This document shows, piece by piece, positions 32,901 through 44,200 of a stretch of 64,000 nucleotides of DNA (the first letter of the stretch is position 1; each line of letters opens with the position of its first letter). Made by a program: the position numbers and the translations under genes. The stretch is from Gymnothorax reevesii (lineage: Eukaryota > Chordata > Actinopteri > Anguilliformes > Muraenidae). The DNA lies in NCBI GenBank assembly GCA_029721435.1, contig CM056587.1, positions 14,913,667 through 14,977,666 on the forward strand, given 5' to 3'. A model generated the notes under the pieces. It saw only the letters and a program-made list of their open reading frames with translations. It was not told the DNA's origin and did no database searches.

Positions 32901-34256
32901 GAGGAGCTGGTCCGCAACGCTCAGAACGGCGCAGCTACGCCCAGTGCCTGTCCTGCCAACTGCCTGTACGTCCCTGCAGCTGCCCGGTCTGACGTTCTCC
33001 AGTGGGGCCACTCCTCCAACCTGTCATGCCATCCTGGGGTCGGCCGGACCCTGCGGTTCATTCAGCGCCGTTTTTGGTGGCCCAAGATGGCAGCAGAGGT
33101 CCGGGGGTTCGTTTCTGCCTGCTCAGTCTGTTCCCGCGCCAAGTCCTCCCACGCACCTCCCTCTGGTCTGCTCCAACCACTGCCCATTCCTCACCGTCCC
33201 TGGTCCCACATAGCTCTGGACTTTGTCACTGGCCTGCCCGTCTCCCATGGAAACACCACTGTCCTCACCATTGTTGACCGGTTCTCCAAGTCTGCCCACT
33301 TTGTGCCCCTTCCCAAGCTCCCCTCCGCTAAAACCACAGCTGACCTACTTATCCAGCATGTTGTCCGTCCCCATGGCATTCCTGTGGATATTGTGTCAGA
33401 TCGTGGTCCCCAATTCACCTCCCAGTTCTGGAAAGCATTCTGCACATCCCTTGGCACCTCCTTCAGCCTCAGTTCCGGTTACCACCCACAGACTAATGGA
33501 CAGACTGAGCGGGCCAACCAAACCCTGGGGACGGTCCTCCGATGTGTGTGCTCGACCAACCCAAGATCCTGGTCTACCATGCTACCCTGGGTCGAGTACG
33601 CCGTAAACTCCCACGCCGCCTCTGCCTCCGGCCTCTCCCCCTTCGAGTGCTGTATGGGCTACCAGCCTCCATTGTTCCCCAGCCAGGAGGAGGAAGTCGG
33701 GGTGCCTTCAGCCGGGGCATTCATCCGGCGTTGTCGCCGTGTGTGGCTGTCTGCTCGCCGCGCCTTGGTTCGGGCGGGTAAGACCATGAAGACCACGGCA
33801 GACAAGCGTCGGCGCCCAGCCCCTCACTATCGGGTCGGCCAGAAGGTCTGGTTGGCGGCACAAGACATCCCACTCCGGGTGGAAAGCCGCAAGCTGGCTC
33901 CTCGCTTCCTGGGTCCTTTCCCAATCCAAAGAATCATCAGCCCCACTGCTGTCCGGCTCAAGCTCCCATCCACCATGCGACGGCTCCACCCTGTGTTCCA
34001 CGTCTCACGCCTGAGGCCTGTTGCCACCTCCCCCCTCATGCCCCCACCTGAGCCTCCGCCTCCTCCTCGGCTCATCGACGGAGGGGAGGCCTACACAGTC
34101 AAGTCCTTGCTGGATTACCGTCGGAGGGGCCGGGGCCTCCAGTACCTCGTGGATTGGGAGGGGTACGGCCCAGAAGAGCGTTCCTGGGTCCCGGCCAGGC
34201 ACATCTTAGACAAGAACCTCATCCGTGACTACCATCAGTCACACCCCAAGCCATAG
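29967..34256 (+). CDS. Chromovirus gag-pol polyprotein, 1429 residues, intact
   Basis: One frame encodes the whole replication apparatus. A coiled-coil-like start is followed by capsid-type gag (about residues 80-240) and a CCHC zinc knuckle [14 protein letters not shown] (308-321). Next come the protease active site DSGAE (Asp368), reverse transcriptase with YLDD (684-687) and RNase H beginning at Asp833. Integrase has an HHCC zinc finger from His1015 and catalytic Asp1085, Asp1145 and Glu1181 (D-35-E spacing). A GPF-containing module and a chromodomain (about 1376-1425; [20 protein letters not shown]) follow. Chromodomains guide integration to particular chromatin. Many sushi relatives split gag and pol by a frameshift; here they are fused in one frame. 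The region is GC-rich compared with its surroundings. Confidence 0.95.
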   Translation: MERKIAQQEAELLRQRQRIRELTAALTTLQASLPWAGSSQAPTMPATQPLATAAPVLQPGAEAPQLQPVTHPGPEPCLPPPERYGGEPGFCRAFLTSCEMCFALQPSTFASEPARVAFVFSQLTGRARLWGTAAWQARLPCTTTYQALAGELLRIFDHSKQGRAAGRELLRMRQGRRSVADYAIDFQTVAATSGWSKEALCDVFLQGLSEPVKDRLLFCEIPESPEALIDLALRIDSRLEERALILGPGRRSAPSGQIQPPCPDRASPQDQPRGDATTLSPGEASPLEIGRSQLTQEERQRRRRSGACFYCGQQGHAVRGCPSRQRPLASGGVMVGSSSKQTSSYRRTCVPVTLTWEGRSRKTTALIDSGAEESFIDARAAAEWGVPLCQLPSPLSISGLGGQPLAKVSFRTAPIQLLASGNHREQVQLFVTETPRSPIVLGHPWLAQHGPVIDWARHEVREWSASCSASCLLDSRPSCSVGGPAPEGRPDISRVPPEYHDLATVFSKSRAVSLPPHRPYDCAIDLQPGTAPPRGRVFALSEPERGAMDKYIRESLAAGIIRPSSSPAGAGFFFVKKKDGSLRPCIDYRGLNKITVRNRYPLPLMTSAFDLIQGAAIFTKLDLRNAYHLLRIREGDEWKTAFNTPSGHWEYLVVPFGLTNAPAVFQNLVNDVLGDMIGRFVYVYLDDILIFSRDRTEHTNHVRQVLRRLLENRLFVKAEKCEFSTTTTSFLGHVISPNHLGMDEEKVKAVVDWPAPKDRKALQSFLGFANFYRRFVRNYSTVAAPLTALTSIKVPFRWTPQAEVTFCELKRRFTTAPILTTPDPAKQFIVEVDASNVGVGAVLSQRSSNDQKVHPCAFFSHRLTPAESNYDVGNRELLAVKLALEEWRHWLEGARIPFLVWTDHKNLEYLRSAKRLTPRQARWALFFDRFNFSLAYRPGSKNTKADALSRRFDASSSKGEPSSILPKTCFVNNVCLRIEELVRNAQNGAATPSACPANCLYVPAAARSDVLQWGHSSNLSCHPGVGRTLRFIQRRFWWPKMAAEVRGFVSACSVCSRAKSSHAPPSGLLQPLPIPHRPWSHIALDFVTGLPVSHGNTTVLTIVDRFSKSAHFVPLPKLPSAKTTADLLIQHVVRPHGIPVDIVSDRGPQFTSQFWKAFCTSLGTSFSLSSGYHPQTNGQTERANQTLGTVLRCVCSTNPRSWSTMLPWVEYAVNSHAASASGLSPFECCMGYQPPLFPSQEEEVGVPSAGAFIRRCRRVWLSARRALVRAGKTMKTTADKRRRPAPHYRVGQKVWLAAQDIPLRVESRKLAPRFLGPFPIQRIISPTAVRLKLPSTMRRLHPVFHVSRLRPVATSPLMPPPEPPPPPRLIDGGEAYTVKSLLDYRRRGRGLQYLVDWEGYGPEERSWVPARHILDKNLIRDYHQSHPKP

Positions 34257-34585
34257 CCACAGTCCCAAGCCATAGCCAAGCCAAGCCATATTCACAGCCC
34301 CAAGTTCAAGCCATAGCCATAGTTCATAGCCATAGCCCCAAGCCATAGCCATAGCCTAAGCCTTAGCCCCAGCTTGCTGGAGACCCCAAGTAATCTTGTC
34401 TATGTTTAATGTTTCGTGTGGTACTGTTTCTTGGTTAGGTGTTTTGTGTCATAGAGTTTTGGTCCTAAGTATTTAATTGGTCATTTGTCTTGTAGGATTT
34501 GTATTTAGTTTTGTGCGGCTTCTTGTATTTTAGTTATTGGTGTTTTTTGTCAGCGTCAGGTGCCGCTTTTGTAAGGGGGGGGTAC
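34257..34585 (+). other. Chromovirus 3' untranslated region with CCATAG-type repeat and purine tract
   Basis: After the stop, 'aagccatagccatagc' variants repeat to about 34370. A polypurine tract (AAGGGGGGGGG, from 34573) lies three bases before the 3' LTR and should prime plus-strand synthesis. Confidence 0.75.
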
Positions 34586-35572
34586 TGTTGTGTTCCAGGG
34601 TTCTGGCCTTTGGCCAGAACAGTATTATTCATGGTTTTAACAGTTTCATGTTTCAAGATTTCATAGTTCATGCTCATAGTCATAGTATTTCATTATCCAT
34701 GTTCCATGTCCATGTTTTTACTTTTCCATGTTTTTGTTTTTGCCAGGTCTGCCATGCCACTCCACCGCTTGTCTGCGTTCCGCCCCGTGCCTTCGTTGTT
34801 GCACTTTTCAGAGCTCTGGTTGGCTTTGGTATTTCCCCTTCCTTCCATGCTGTGCTGGATTCGGGCCTCTCTAAGCTTAATTGGCAATTAACTGTTTTTA
34901 AGTTACTAACATTTACTAACACTCACTGGGTGGTGTAATTCTTAGATAGGCACATTACTAATACTACTAATTTAGACAGGGAGTTTATTGTCATGATTCC
35001 TGCTTTGCTATTTCAAGATCTTGCTGTGCTTTTCTGTTCTTAACATTCATGCTTGCTTCCAAACTGCATACTTAATTGGTACTTAAGCTGAGCACGCTCA
35101 TTCTCTTAATGAGCAAGTCTTGTCATCCAATCTCTGTCCATGTCTTGATCTTGCCATGCCTCTTGTTTCTCTCTCTCCAGGTGTTACCCCTCATGTCATG
35201 ATTTCCAAGCCTTTATCTGGATGCGGTGGAAGTTGGCTGGCAGACAGTGTCTCAAGTTTTGTTTCTCGCGTCTCGTTTAGCCAAGTTCTTGTCACGTTCC
35301 CTAGTATTTGTCCTAGCCTCTCGTCTTGTGTGTATATATATATTTAGTATTGTTATTTATTTTTCTTGAGTATCTTGCCTGGAGTTTCCAGTGCCTTTTT
35401 GTTTTTTGCCTTTTGCATTTATTGTTTATAGCTCTGTGCAGCATACTTTAGTTTGTCTTTTGCAACCCTTTGGGCCAAGTTTTTCGTTGGCCCTCGTGCC
35501 TGTTTTGTTTTTTGTTTAATAAATCCTCATTTCCCTTCACCCCGCTTTTGGTGTCTAACTGATTCCATATCA
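34586..35572 (+). repeat. Chromovirus 3' LTR
   Basis: It is 987 bp and matches the 5' LTR except for one fewer TA unit in the TATATA run near 35337. It ends ATCA just before the GGCTC duplication. Confidence 0.93.
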
Positions 35573-35577
35573 GGCTC

Positions 35578-36732
35578 GGGGTGGTTCCTACAGGTCCTAC
35601 TATGTGGGAGGCAATGCGCGTGTTCGAGGGAAACGAACAGGGTGAGTTTGCGGGGATCAGATGGTGGTTCTGGGAACCGGCCCCCCAGCGATCTACTAAG
35701 CGTTGCAATTCGCAGATTTGCCCCCTCGCAAGCCGATTACAGCAATGTTGCAAATAGTGCAGGGGAGAGGACTGAAGACCCCTGTGTCTGGTGAAGTAGT
35801 GTCTGGTGAAGTATGAATTGACATATTGCCATGGTACTATCTAATCGGCGTGTTTGTCGCATGTAAGTTGAGGGAAACACGTGGTACATGGGCGACAGCC
35901 CACACCTAGCAGAGGGGCGATGGAGACGACCTCTGTGAACAGGTGAGGCTGGTGAAACTGTGAAAGCGAATGCGCCAGTCAGCGAGTGGTGCTTCTGTGA
36001 TCGGTGGGCTCTGAAAAGGAGACACCGGGAAGCAGAAGGCAGAGTTCTGAACCTGGGGGAGCCTGGGTGGAGATCTCTGTGGAAAGGGATCAAGCCGGGG
36101 ACTGCGCCCCGAATGGGAGTTTTCAAAGGATCTAATTGCAAAAATATGTGTCCAAGTTGGAATTGCAGGATGCTACTCCTGCTTATTGTATCTGTTGACA
36201 GCAGTACAGGGGGGATCTGTCAGCTTATTGAGCCAGTGTGTGTACCTATATACCAGCTAATGATGAGGCAGGAGGGGTGATTGATCAAGCCTTGCAACGT
36301 TTGGAAGACATATCTGATGCACAACAGTGAGATCTCGCACCAGCAGTGGCAATTTCTTGGTGGGACTGGCTTCTGTCTGGGGGTTGGGAAATGGGAATTA
36401 CATCTGTAATGAGTCTTGTAGTTGGGGAATTTGCAGTACTGCTCTTTTGCAGCTGCTGTCGAATTCCCTTCATTAAAGGAATGATATCAGGAGTATTGAG
36501 TACTAATCCACAGTATCAGATGTTTCTATTACAGGACAACAATGAGATGTATACTCTGCCCGAGGAGCTTAAGGAATCATACAACGATGTAATTGAGTTG
36601 GAGGGTTTGTTTGAACAAAAGGATGGAGTGTAATGGTAATATGATGAAACATCTTCCCCGTGAATGAATCACATGCTGAAAATTGAGAGAAGTGGCATGC
36701 TGGCGGATAATCAATTATAAACAGGGGGGAAA
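35578..36732 (+). pseudogene. Provirus envelope-region remnant
   Basis: The provirus resumes after the Ty3 element. Most of the stretch is closed. A frame at 36346-36633 looks like the tail of a retroviral transmembrane envelope subunit: a tryptophan-rich pre-membrane part (WWDWLL), a hydrophobic span (about 20 residues), a CSCC cluster and a short charged cytoplasmic tail. No complete envelope frame exists. An AACAGGGGGGAAA purine tract precedes the 3' LTR. Confidence 0.5.
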
Positions 36733-37385
36733 TGTGGAAACATTTTTTATTGATTAATTTAATTATTATTAATTGCTTATCCTTGCTTGCTCATATTCTG
36801 TTTTAGTTCACAACTTCATAGGCCTGGAGTGTGTGTGTGCTTGCATATTTCTGATTTAGCAGGGGCCTGCATAACTCTACTGGTGTGTCATGACATGTAG
36901 CCTATCTAAAGTCATGACAACTTGAACGTCTGTACCAAGGGCAAGATGTTTTTCTCTTTCTCTAAGTTTATGTGTTCATAGAAAGCTCCGGAATCCATAA
37001 CAAGATAAGCTGGAGCCAGAGCTAAGAGAGAAGGCAGGTGCTCTCATCCCTGGCAAGATGTGTGTGTATCCCTAGACAACTTGATGTGGTTACGTACCAA
37101 CTTGACTCAGTTGCCTGTGACGCAAGGCTCGCGTGATGTGTAAATCAGCACGGGGGAAGGAGAACGCCATGGAGTATTCCTACAAATACCAGAGAACTTT
37201 CTAATTGTGTATCCTCCATTTTGACCTGAGCTTCTGTATGTGGGGATCCTTTTTTGCAAAAAAGTAAACGGACTTTGGCTTGGATATTAACTTCTCCGCC
37301 TCTGACTGTTTTTTTTTCCTGAGTTGTCTTGAGTTTTCTCTTGTGAAGGTAATACTTGGAATGTAAAATCAAAATTCCTTTAACA
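36733..37385 (+). repeat. Provirus 3' LTR
   Basis: It is 653 bp, the same length as the 5' LTR and apparently identical to it. CCCT directly follows, completing the target duplication. Confidence 0.92.
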
Positions 37386-37625
37386 CCCTCCTCCCCCTTT
37401 CTTGACCCCCCACACCCTCTTATCCCCCTAACCATTTCCTGCCCCCCTCCCACACCCTCTTACCCCCTTATTCTCCTACCCCCTCCCTGCCTGCCCTAAC
37501 CCTCTTACTTCTCTACCCTCCACATCCTCTTACCCCTTCCTTCCACACCCTTTTACCCTCCAACCCATCCCCTGCCCCCTAAACACCTTCTTGACCCCCT
37601 CCTACCTGCTCCATCCTGCCACACT
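37386..37625. repeat. Degenerate continuation of the 37-bp pyrimidine minisatellite
   Basis: Variants of 'ccctcttacccccct' and 'tttcttgacccc' continue to about 37620 with irregular spacing. This shows that the provirus inserted inside the array. Confidence 0.8.
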
Positions 37626-38134
37626 CATGCCCCACATCTCCCTGTGAGTTTATTTACAGCCCCAGCAGGCCGAGTCGCAGCCCAGGTACAAACCCTCTGG
37701 GCCTCTGGTCTGGTTCCCATCCAGTTGGTTTCACTCCGACCCGAATTCAGCACACAAACTTGGATAATTAGTAGCTCGTTGTGATCTCTAACTGGGAAAG
37801 GAGGCGTGGCTTGCTTTTGTTGGAGCAAAAACCATCAGGGCTGCATTTTACAATGACAGAAGTTAGCTTTGACCTAACATGGTACAATTCAAATTAAAAA
37901 AACATCTGAAGTACAACAGGGTCCCAAAAAATACTGATATTACTATTTTAATTTATTGTTAAGGCTATTTACACTGTAATTATATACTTACTACAATAAA
38001 ATTAATACAAATAACCATTTAAATGAAATAAAATTTTAGGCAACGGTTCTTGCGGAAGAAAAATATAATTAACAAATGATTTGCTATTTCAATGCATTTA
38101 AAATGAAATATTCTTTATCAGCGAATATGTGTTT

Positions 38135-38476
38135 TTATTCATTTTTTTCATTAACATGATCAACAATGTTTACTACCAAGCCCAACAGACATCCATGCAA
38201 CACAGCGGACAAGATGATTAATGCCAATGTTTTGTACCTGTGTCCTTTCAAATGAAGGTTCATATCCCAGGTGAAGTTTTTTAAAATGGTAATGTACGCT
38301 CTGCGATTAACGTGATTCATTGTATAATTTCCACCATTTATATGCCGTGTTGTCTGTCTTGATATATGTTTGCAATGAGGATTAACTGGAGGACACCCAT
38401 CCTCTTCATAGGCATAGAAAGGCACACATAGAAAAAAGGGAATATTTAATGCTGTCATTTTTATTTCTTTTTCCAA
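38135..38476 (-). CDS. Unrecognised short ORF, possible relic of a secreted cytokine (weak IL-17-like pattern)
   Basis: The 113-residue frame has a possible signal peptide starting at its second Met (MTALNIPFFLCVPFYA), then a Cys-containing stretch (GCPPVNPHC). It also has a Trp-x9-Arg-Tyr pattern (W-DMNLHLKGH-RY) followed by HGC. The Trp-to-Arg spacing and the later Cys resemble the core of IL-17-family cytokines. The family proline after RY, one conserved cysteine and the whole C-terminal half are missing. It may be a decayed gene copy or chance. No flanking exons were found. Confidence 0.22.
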   Translation of the reverse strand: MEKEIKMTALNIPFFLCVPFYAYEEDGCPPVNPHCKHISRQTTRHINGGNYTMNHVNRRAYITILKNFTWDMNLHLKGHRYKTLALIILSAVLHGCLLGLVVNIVDHVNEKNE

Positions 38477-38584
38477 ACTTCAAAACTAGGCTTATGCCGT
38501 TGGAGGCGACAACTTGGGGTATATCCCTGAACGCCCCCAATCCTCCAATTTCCCAATCCTCGAATAGACCCAATACAATATAAA

Positions 38585-39000
38585 GCCCCTCAGGTCATGA
38601 CCTTTCATTTGAACTTAATTTCAGGTCAATCGGACAAATGGTTCTGAAGATATGGCCAAAATGGTAATTTTCCATGACAAAGCTCCACTTGGTGGCAAAA
38701 TATTGAACCATACAGGTATGATGTCATCGTGTGACACGTTGTGAGGTCATGACCTTGCAGTTGCACATTATTTCATGTCAATTGGACAAATGGTTCCAAA
38801 GATATGTGAATTTTATGTGACAACGCTCCACCTTGTGTCAAAATTTTGAACCAAACAGGTATAATGTCATCGTGGGACACATCCTCAGGTCATGACCTTT
38901 CATTTGCACTTGATCTGAGGTCAATTGGACAAATATTTCCAGAGATGTGATAAAAACAGTGATTTTTAAGTTTTTGGCCCCTAGTGGCCAATCAAGAAAT
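38585..39000. repeat. Three tandem copies of a roughly 147-bp interspersed repeat unit
   Basis: The phrase 'aggtcatgacctt...ggtcaattggacaaat' recurs at about 38592, 38744 and 38887. The unit also repeats 'gtatgatgtcatcgtg'. It is noncoding. Confidence 0.7.
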
Positions 39001-40150
39001 TGTAAATTGTCCAAAATCGAATCAGTTCTTCCTCTGTATCATACTTACTTATATGCAAAACATGAAATTTCTAATTGAAATATTACTGAAGTTACGGCAT
39101 TAACACCTGGTGTTCGGGGATATAATTAATTAACTGATTCCGAGAAGAAAAAAAAATGGTGGGAGGTCACAGAAAAAGATTCTTTCTGAGGGCCATGAAT
39201 GGAGATGCACAGCAGAGGATGTGAGGGAGAAATGGTCAGCATCGCTAAAAGGAAGGCCGCAGCTCTAAGGAGTGCGCTACTGAGGACTGGAGACGGGAGC
39301 CTGATCTTTCAGCCTCCTGTAACTCCTGAGGAGAGTTTTGTCCATCCCAAGCCCAGAGGTGCTGGCGGGAGTCCCAGAGGCGTAGATGTCTGTGGTCAGC
39401 ACAGTTCCCTAACACGAGTGTCTACCCCCCTCAACCCACTTTCTCTTGGCCCATTTCCACCTTGACCCATACAATTTGATCTCCGGGGCCCCTCAACATT
39501 GGACACCCCCATGCAGGACCCCTAAACATTAGCCATCTGACCTCCATCCCCTCCTTCTTTCTTATTACCTTCAGTTTTCCCTCCACTATTATATACAAAT
39601 AAATGAAATGATTTCTACCATATACATAGTCACCGGTGAGCAGACAACATCCTCTCCCATCGATATATTACAGATAAATAAGGGTGAGCAGCAAGATCGC
39701 GTTTTTCCTATTACCAGCTACAGAAAGTTGCCAACTTGACCAATTTACTGAACAATTATACCACCACCCAGAGCGTGAACCCTGTAATATACTTAACCAC
39801 AACTCGGTCTACCGATTGCAGAGCAAAAGCACTTTGGAGTGCAATAGCGTTGAACTTCAGGAGGAGCGTAATTACATGTTATCGAATATTAATGTAACTT
39901 AGCAAATGCTCTTGAAGGCAACAAGAGATGCAATTCCAAAGATGCCACCACAGGCCTAGAAATGAACAGAGAAATCCAATAAAAAGTGCTCTTCCAACAA
40001 GCTACATTGTCAAAGCAATGTTTGTACAGCAAGAATAATTAACGTTTTCATCGACTCACCTAATGTTTACCTTCATGCCATTGATGATACAATCACCAGG
40101 GTCAAACCACAGCTCGAGAGCTGTAGTTGGAGCTACACGACTTAACGACT
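39001..40150. other. Intergenic, no gene recognised
   Basis: Short frames without motifs. No splice-bounded exon is evident. Confidence 0.4.
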
Positions 40151-40159
40151 GTGGTTGAG

Positions 40160-40345
40160 AACGTAACTTCAAACTATGGTTTTGGGGAACACCTGCATCG
40201 CTGAAGAATGGTTTGTCACATGGAAGTCACCTCGATAGTTCGCACAATAGTTTTGGGAAACACTTCCGTCGCAACTGAATATGTCAAACAATTTAAGTAC
40301 CTTCCATAGTTATCCACTATGCTTTTGGGAAACACATCAGGATGG
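40160..40345. repeat. Repeated GGGAAACAC-ended element relics
   Basis: The motif 'tatggttttggggaacac', or a close variant, occurs about every 75 bp (near 40175, 40243 and 40325). The motif matches the right terminus of the foldback element at 13631-13748, suggesting partial or tandem copies of that MITE family. Confidence 0.5.
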
Positions 40346-40566
40346 TAGCTCTCCACAAATAGGGTTGGAGACCACTGAGGTTCTGTGTGTATTTTGAGAG
40401 CCCATCAGGTTGTGCCACACCAGGCCTGGTCCCCTTGGGTCTAAGTTGGGTGGTGAGAGCAGAAACCAGCACACCTTAGGGCCCTCAGGGGCCAGAGTTG
40501 CATATCCTTGTTATTACCGCAAGGGCTCAGGATTACTCTGGCAAACCCTTGTCAAGTACCAAAATA

Positions 40567-41240
40567 CACTGCTCAAAAAAAAAAGGGAACACTTAAACAA
40601 AACAATGTAACTCCAAGTCAATCACACTTCTGTAAAATCAAACTGTCCACTTAGGAAGCAACACTGATTGACAATAAATTTCACATGCTGTTGTGCAAAT
40701 GGAATAGGCAACAGGTAGAAATTATAGGCAAGTAACAAGACACCCCCAATAAAGGAGTGGTTCTGCAGGTAGTGACCACAGACCACTTCTCAGTTCCTAT
40801 GCTTTCTGGCTGATGTTTTGGTCACTTATTGAATGCTGGCGGTGCTTTCACTCTAGTGGTAGCATGAGACGGACTCTACAACCCACACAAGTGGCTCAGG
40901 TAGTGCAGCTCATCCAGGATGGCACATCAATGCGAGCTGTGGCAAGAAGGTTTGCTGTGTCTGTCAGCATGGTGTCCAGAGCATTGAGGCCCAACCAGGA
41001 GACAGGACAGTACATCAGGAGACGTGGAGGAGGCCGTAGAAGGGCAACAACTATTTTTGAGTGTGACTCCAAATCCAGACCTCCATGGGTTAATATATTT
41101 GATTTCCAATGATAATTTTTGTGTGATTTTGTTGTCAGCACATTCAACTATCTAAAGAAAAAAGTATTTAATAAGAATATTTCATTTATTCAGATCTAGG
41201 ATGTGTTATTTTAGCGTTCCCTTTATTTTTTTGAGCAGTG
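40567..41240 (+). mobile_element. Tc1/mariner-type deletion derivative with TA target duplication
   Basis: The termini are CACTGCTCAAAAAAAAAAGG on the left and CTTTATTTTTTTGAGCAGTG on the right, flanked by TA on both sides. An open frame from 40864 keeps the N-terminal DNA-binding part of the transposase ([48 protein letters not shown]). It then jumps directly to sequence from the element's 3' end and stops at 41112. The catalytic domain has been deleted, so it can only move in trans. Confidence 0.8.
40864..41112 (+). pseudogene. Truncated transposase N-terminal (helix-turn-helix) ORF
   Basis: The 82 residues from the ATG contain a paired-like HTH and a basic GRPR-like linker (RRRGGGRRR), then an unrelated tail made by the internal deletion. 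No DDE catalytic residues remain. If expressed it could bind the element's ends but not cut them. Confidence 0.7.
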
Positions 41241-44200
41241 TACATAGTTACACCCTCAAATGCTAGTTTGAACAACTCAGAAAAAAGAGAGGCTTGTGTT
41301 TGGCATCAGCAATGGATCATGCCATTGTGGAAACGTGTAGCCAGACAAATCAATATTTCAGATGCATTTAGGAAGAGATGGATGCCTTGGGGTTAAGATG
41401 ATGGACAAAAAGGACTATCCAAACTGTTAGCGAGTCCAAAAGCCATATTTTGAATAGTACAAGGTTGTGTTTGTGCCAGGTTAACTCTGTGAAGGCACCA
41501 TTGACACTGAAAAGCACATTGATTATGCAGCCTTCAAGATATTTTCTTTTCCAGGGTTGCCCTTACATATTTCAACCAGGCAGTGCAAACCGCCTTCTGC
41601 AGGTTTTTACCTGTGCTTCCACTCATGGCCTGCGGGGGCTGTATAAACACTCACAGGAAGATATGGGGCATTGCAAAGGCACGGCTGCATAAGAGGAAGG
41701 TGCGGGTACACCCTCAGACCCCATACAGTTTGTAAGGAATTGTGAATCATTCTGCTGGAGAGCGGGAGACTCATAATTTAATTAGCCCCGGCAATCAACA
41801 AGCATTGAACCGCCACATGCACTGAAATGGTAATCTTGTCAATATAATATCTTGTCAAAGAGAAGGCCCAGACACTGGCCTCATGGTAACGCCTGAAAAC
41901 AGGAAAAGCCAGCGACGGCCATCAACTGTCGGAGGAGACGTACTGAAAGCCATCCTAAGTCAATCAGAGACCATCCAAACACAATTAGCACCCACAGGGC
42001 TAAACAGCTGAAGAAACAAGGGTCTTCTGACCATTTAACTTAATCATGATACACCTCACCATAATACATTGAAGACCGGTTTCACCCAAAGAGACTGCCA
42101 TCAATTATATTGTTACGACCAGGAGTGAGCAATTGGAGAGCTATTTCATCCAAAGAGACTGTAATCTGCATTGTTTAAGTAATGAATACACTTAAAATGG
42201 ATGGCCAACTTCAAAGGTTTTTTCATGTATAAGAAATGTACATTGAGGAGGCTCGGGGTTCACTGACTCCGCTGAACCCAGAGTATGTTAACCGTATTTT
42301 TGTTCGCTGCCGTTTTTACTGGAAATAAACACCATTTTTCATACGAAGATTGGAATTGTCCCCCTTTTTTTTTTACAAGTTGCACACCTAAAGAGTGTTT
42401 TCAGGAGGAAGGGATTGGTGCATGAACTGCTTTAATTAATGCCTGGATCATCACAAAGCAGCATCTTTAAAACGACGCAAAGCTATAAATAGATGTCACC
42501 AGACCACCTTCGACCATGGAAAGACTTAAGAAGGCATAACCTTCAGAGTCTGTCGTCTGCAGCCAGCTGACCTGATTAGTTTCTACAGCTAATCTTGTCT
42601 TTATAGAATAGTGCTACATAATTACAGAGAATATTTCCTTGTAATGGCACATGTTGTATGGACAGTGAGAGACCACCCAACTCTAACATCGGACCACCCA
42701 CTAGAGACCGGATCAAGGACATTTAACAGAAGGCCTTGTCCACTATTGACAAGGGTTACCAAAATCTCACTTGCTCCTTGCTGAGACATGCAACTTGTTC
42801 TATGCAAGTAAATTAGCCTTAGTTCCAACTCCCAGCCCCGCTGTAAATAAATACCTGTGTATATGATACTTCATTTTTGACTTAACTAGGTCTGTTTTTA
42901 AGTTGCGCATATTGTTGTGGTGGCTTTGTGTCACAACCAATAATGCACACTGGATAGAGGTGGATTTACAGTAAGTTTGTCAAACACTCGCATGTTTCTG
43001 AGAATGCCTGATTCATACATGATCGTTTCTGCGAATGCCTCAACGATACAAGCGAGAATATTCACACTCATGAAATGTATCCTCTCTCCAGAAATTAACC
43101 AAATTGCTCAGGACATATTTAAGAAGAGGGGGCCAAAATTCAAAATGGTCACTCCAGGGTCCCTCCAAAATGGATACACCAGTGTTTATAAAATCAAGTT
43201 TTCCAGCCTGATGATAAAAGACTATTCTACCTTTTTTCATGCCAAGAGTACATCCAGCAGAGCATAATGACTTCAATGCCCAGAGTCTCCATCACGACAA
43301 CATAGCCTGGTAAGCATTGGCTACTCCCTTTGTTAGAAAATAAAAATTCCAGATAACTGTCCTAACTTTGGTAGTCAATAGAACAAGCAGGAATCAGTGA
43401 GCTGAGGATACTGAAGGAAAAGCCCAGCTAAGTCCCATATGTGCACCTCCACATGGACTCTCAGATCATGCGCAGCTTTACAAATGAGTGAGTTGTACAG
43501 GTGTTATGCCGTCACTACCCTCCAACTGTTTCGGTAGCAATGGTCACTTACCAGGGCTGTGCCATCTTTGGAGCTGATATAAATATCTGCAAATGTACAA
43601 GACACTTATAAACTAAGTCTATTAGACTGTGAGCACTGTTTTAGAGTCCCACAAACTGGAATGTTAGTACTGCACTATGAAATGTACTGTTGAGACAGAA
43701 CGCTAACAACATATGCCTTGTTTTTATTCTAAAAACCTCACAGATATCTTCACAAAGATGTTGTGGTAGTTGAGCCAATATCATATTCAATTAAGCATAT
43801 AGCTGCATTTACCTTTAGGTAATATTACTTAGCTGATTCATGAGGACATAATGCCCACTGAACATACACTACTCTCAACAATATGCTAATTTATTGTTAT
43901 GTTTATTTATATTCTTGTTTAACCGTATTTGCTAAGCGTATTTGCAGGAGAAAGCAGTCAGTATTTTGCTATCTTCACCTAGCATTCACGTGAGCCCCAA
44001 AAAGTAAAAGCCTGTTGAGGCAGCTAACTAGCAAAGTAGTGAGCTATTGATTGTTCTTCTTAGTTAAGCTAACCTCACAAATTATCAAGCAAATGCCAAT
44101 TTAAATGAATAGCCAAGCCTCCTTAGCCAATGTTAGCAGAAAGACTTGGTAGCCAGCAATATAGCAAGCAAACTTATCAGTCTCGTCTCTGTGTTACTGA

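Larger units (their letters stand above)
28949..35572 (+). mobile_element. Complete Ty3/gypsy chromovirus (sushi-type LTR retrotransposon)
   Basis: The 6624-bp element is bounded by LTRs of 989 and 987 bp that start TGTTG and end ATCA. It has a perfect 5-bp target duplication GGCTC (28944-28948 and 35573-35577). A single open gag-pol frame (29967-34256) carries all enzymatic domains plus a C-terminal chromodomain. The only LTR difference I see is one TA dinucleotide in a microsatellite, so insertion was recent. It sits in the provirus in the same orientation. Confidence 0.95.
23845..37385 (+). mobile_element. Endogenous retrovirus-like provirus, gamma/epsilon-like, internally decayed
   Basis: Two 653-bp LTRs starting TG and ending CA bound the element. 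CCCT occurs on both sides (23841-23844, 37386-37389) as a 4-bp target duplication. A tRNA-Pro-like primer site follows the 5' LTR and a purine tract precedes the 3' LTR. Inside are fragments of integrase, aspartic protease and envelope transmembrane region, all broken and partly out of normal order. About 2.3 kb after the leader shows no gag frame. A complete Ty3 element (28949-35572) is inserted within it. The plus-strand orientation is opposite to that of the bHLH gene next to it. Confidence 0.85.

Noticed and set aside
29952..34209. Many frames of 60-341 codons antisense or out of frame to the chromovirus ORF
   Set aside because: Shadows of a long GC-rich gag-pol frame; none shows its own motif.
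39199..39465. 88-codon plus-strand frame
   Set aside because: No domain, no splice context and ordinary length for chance.
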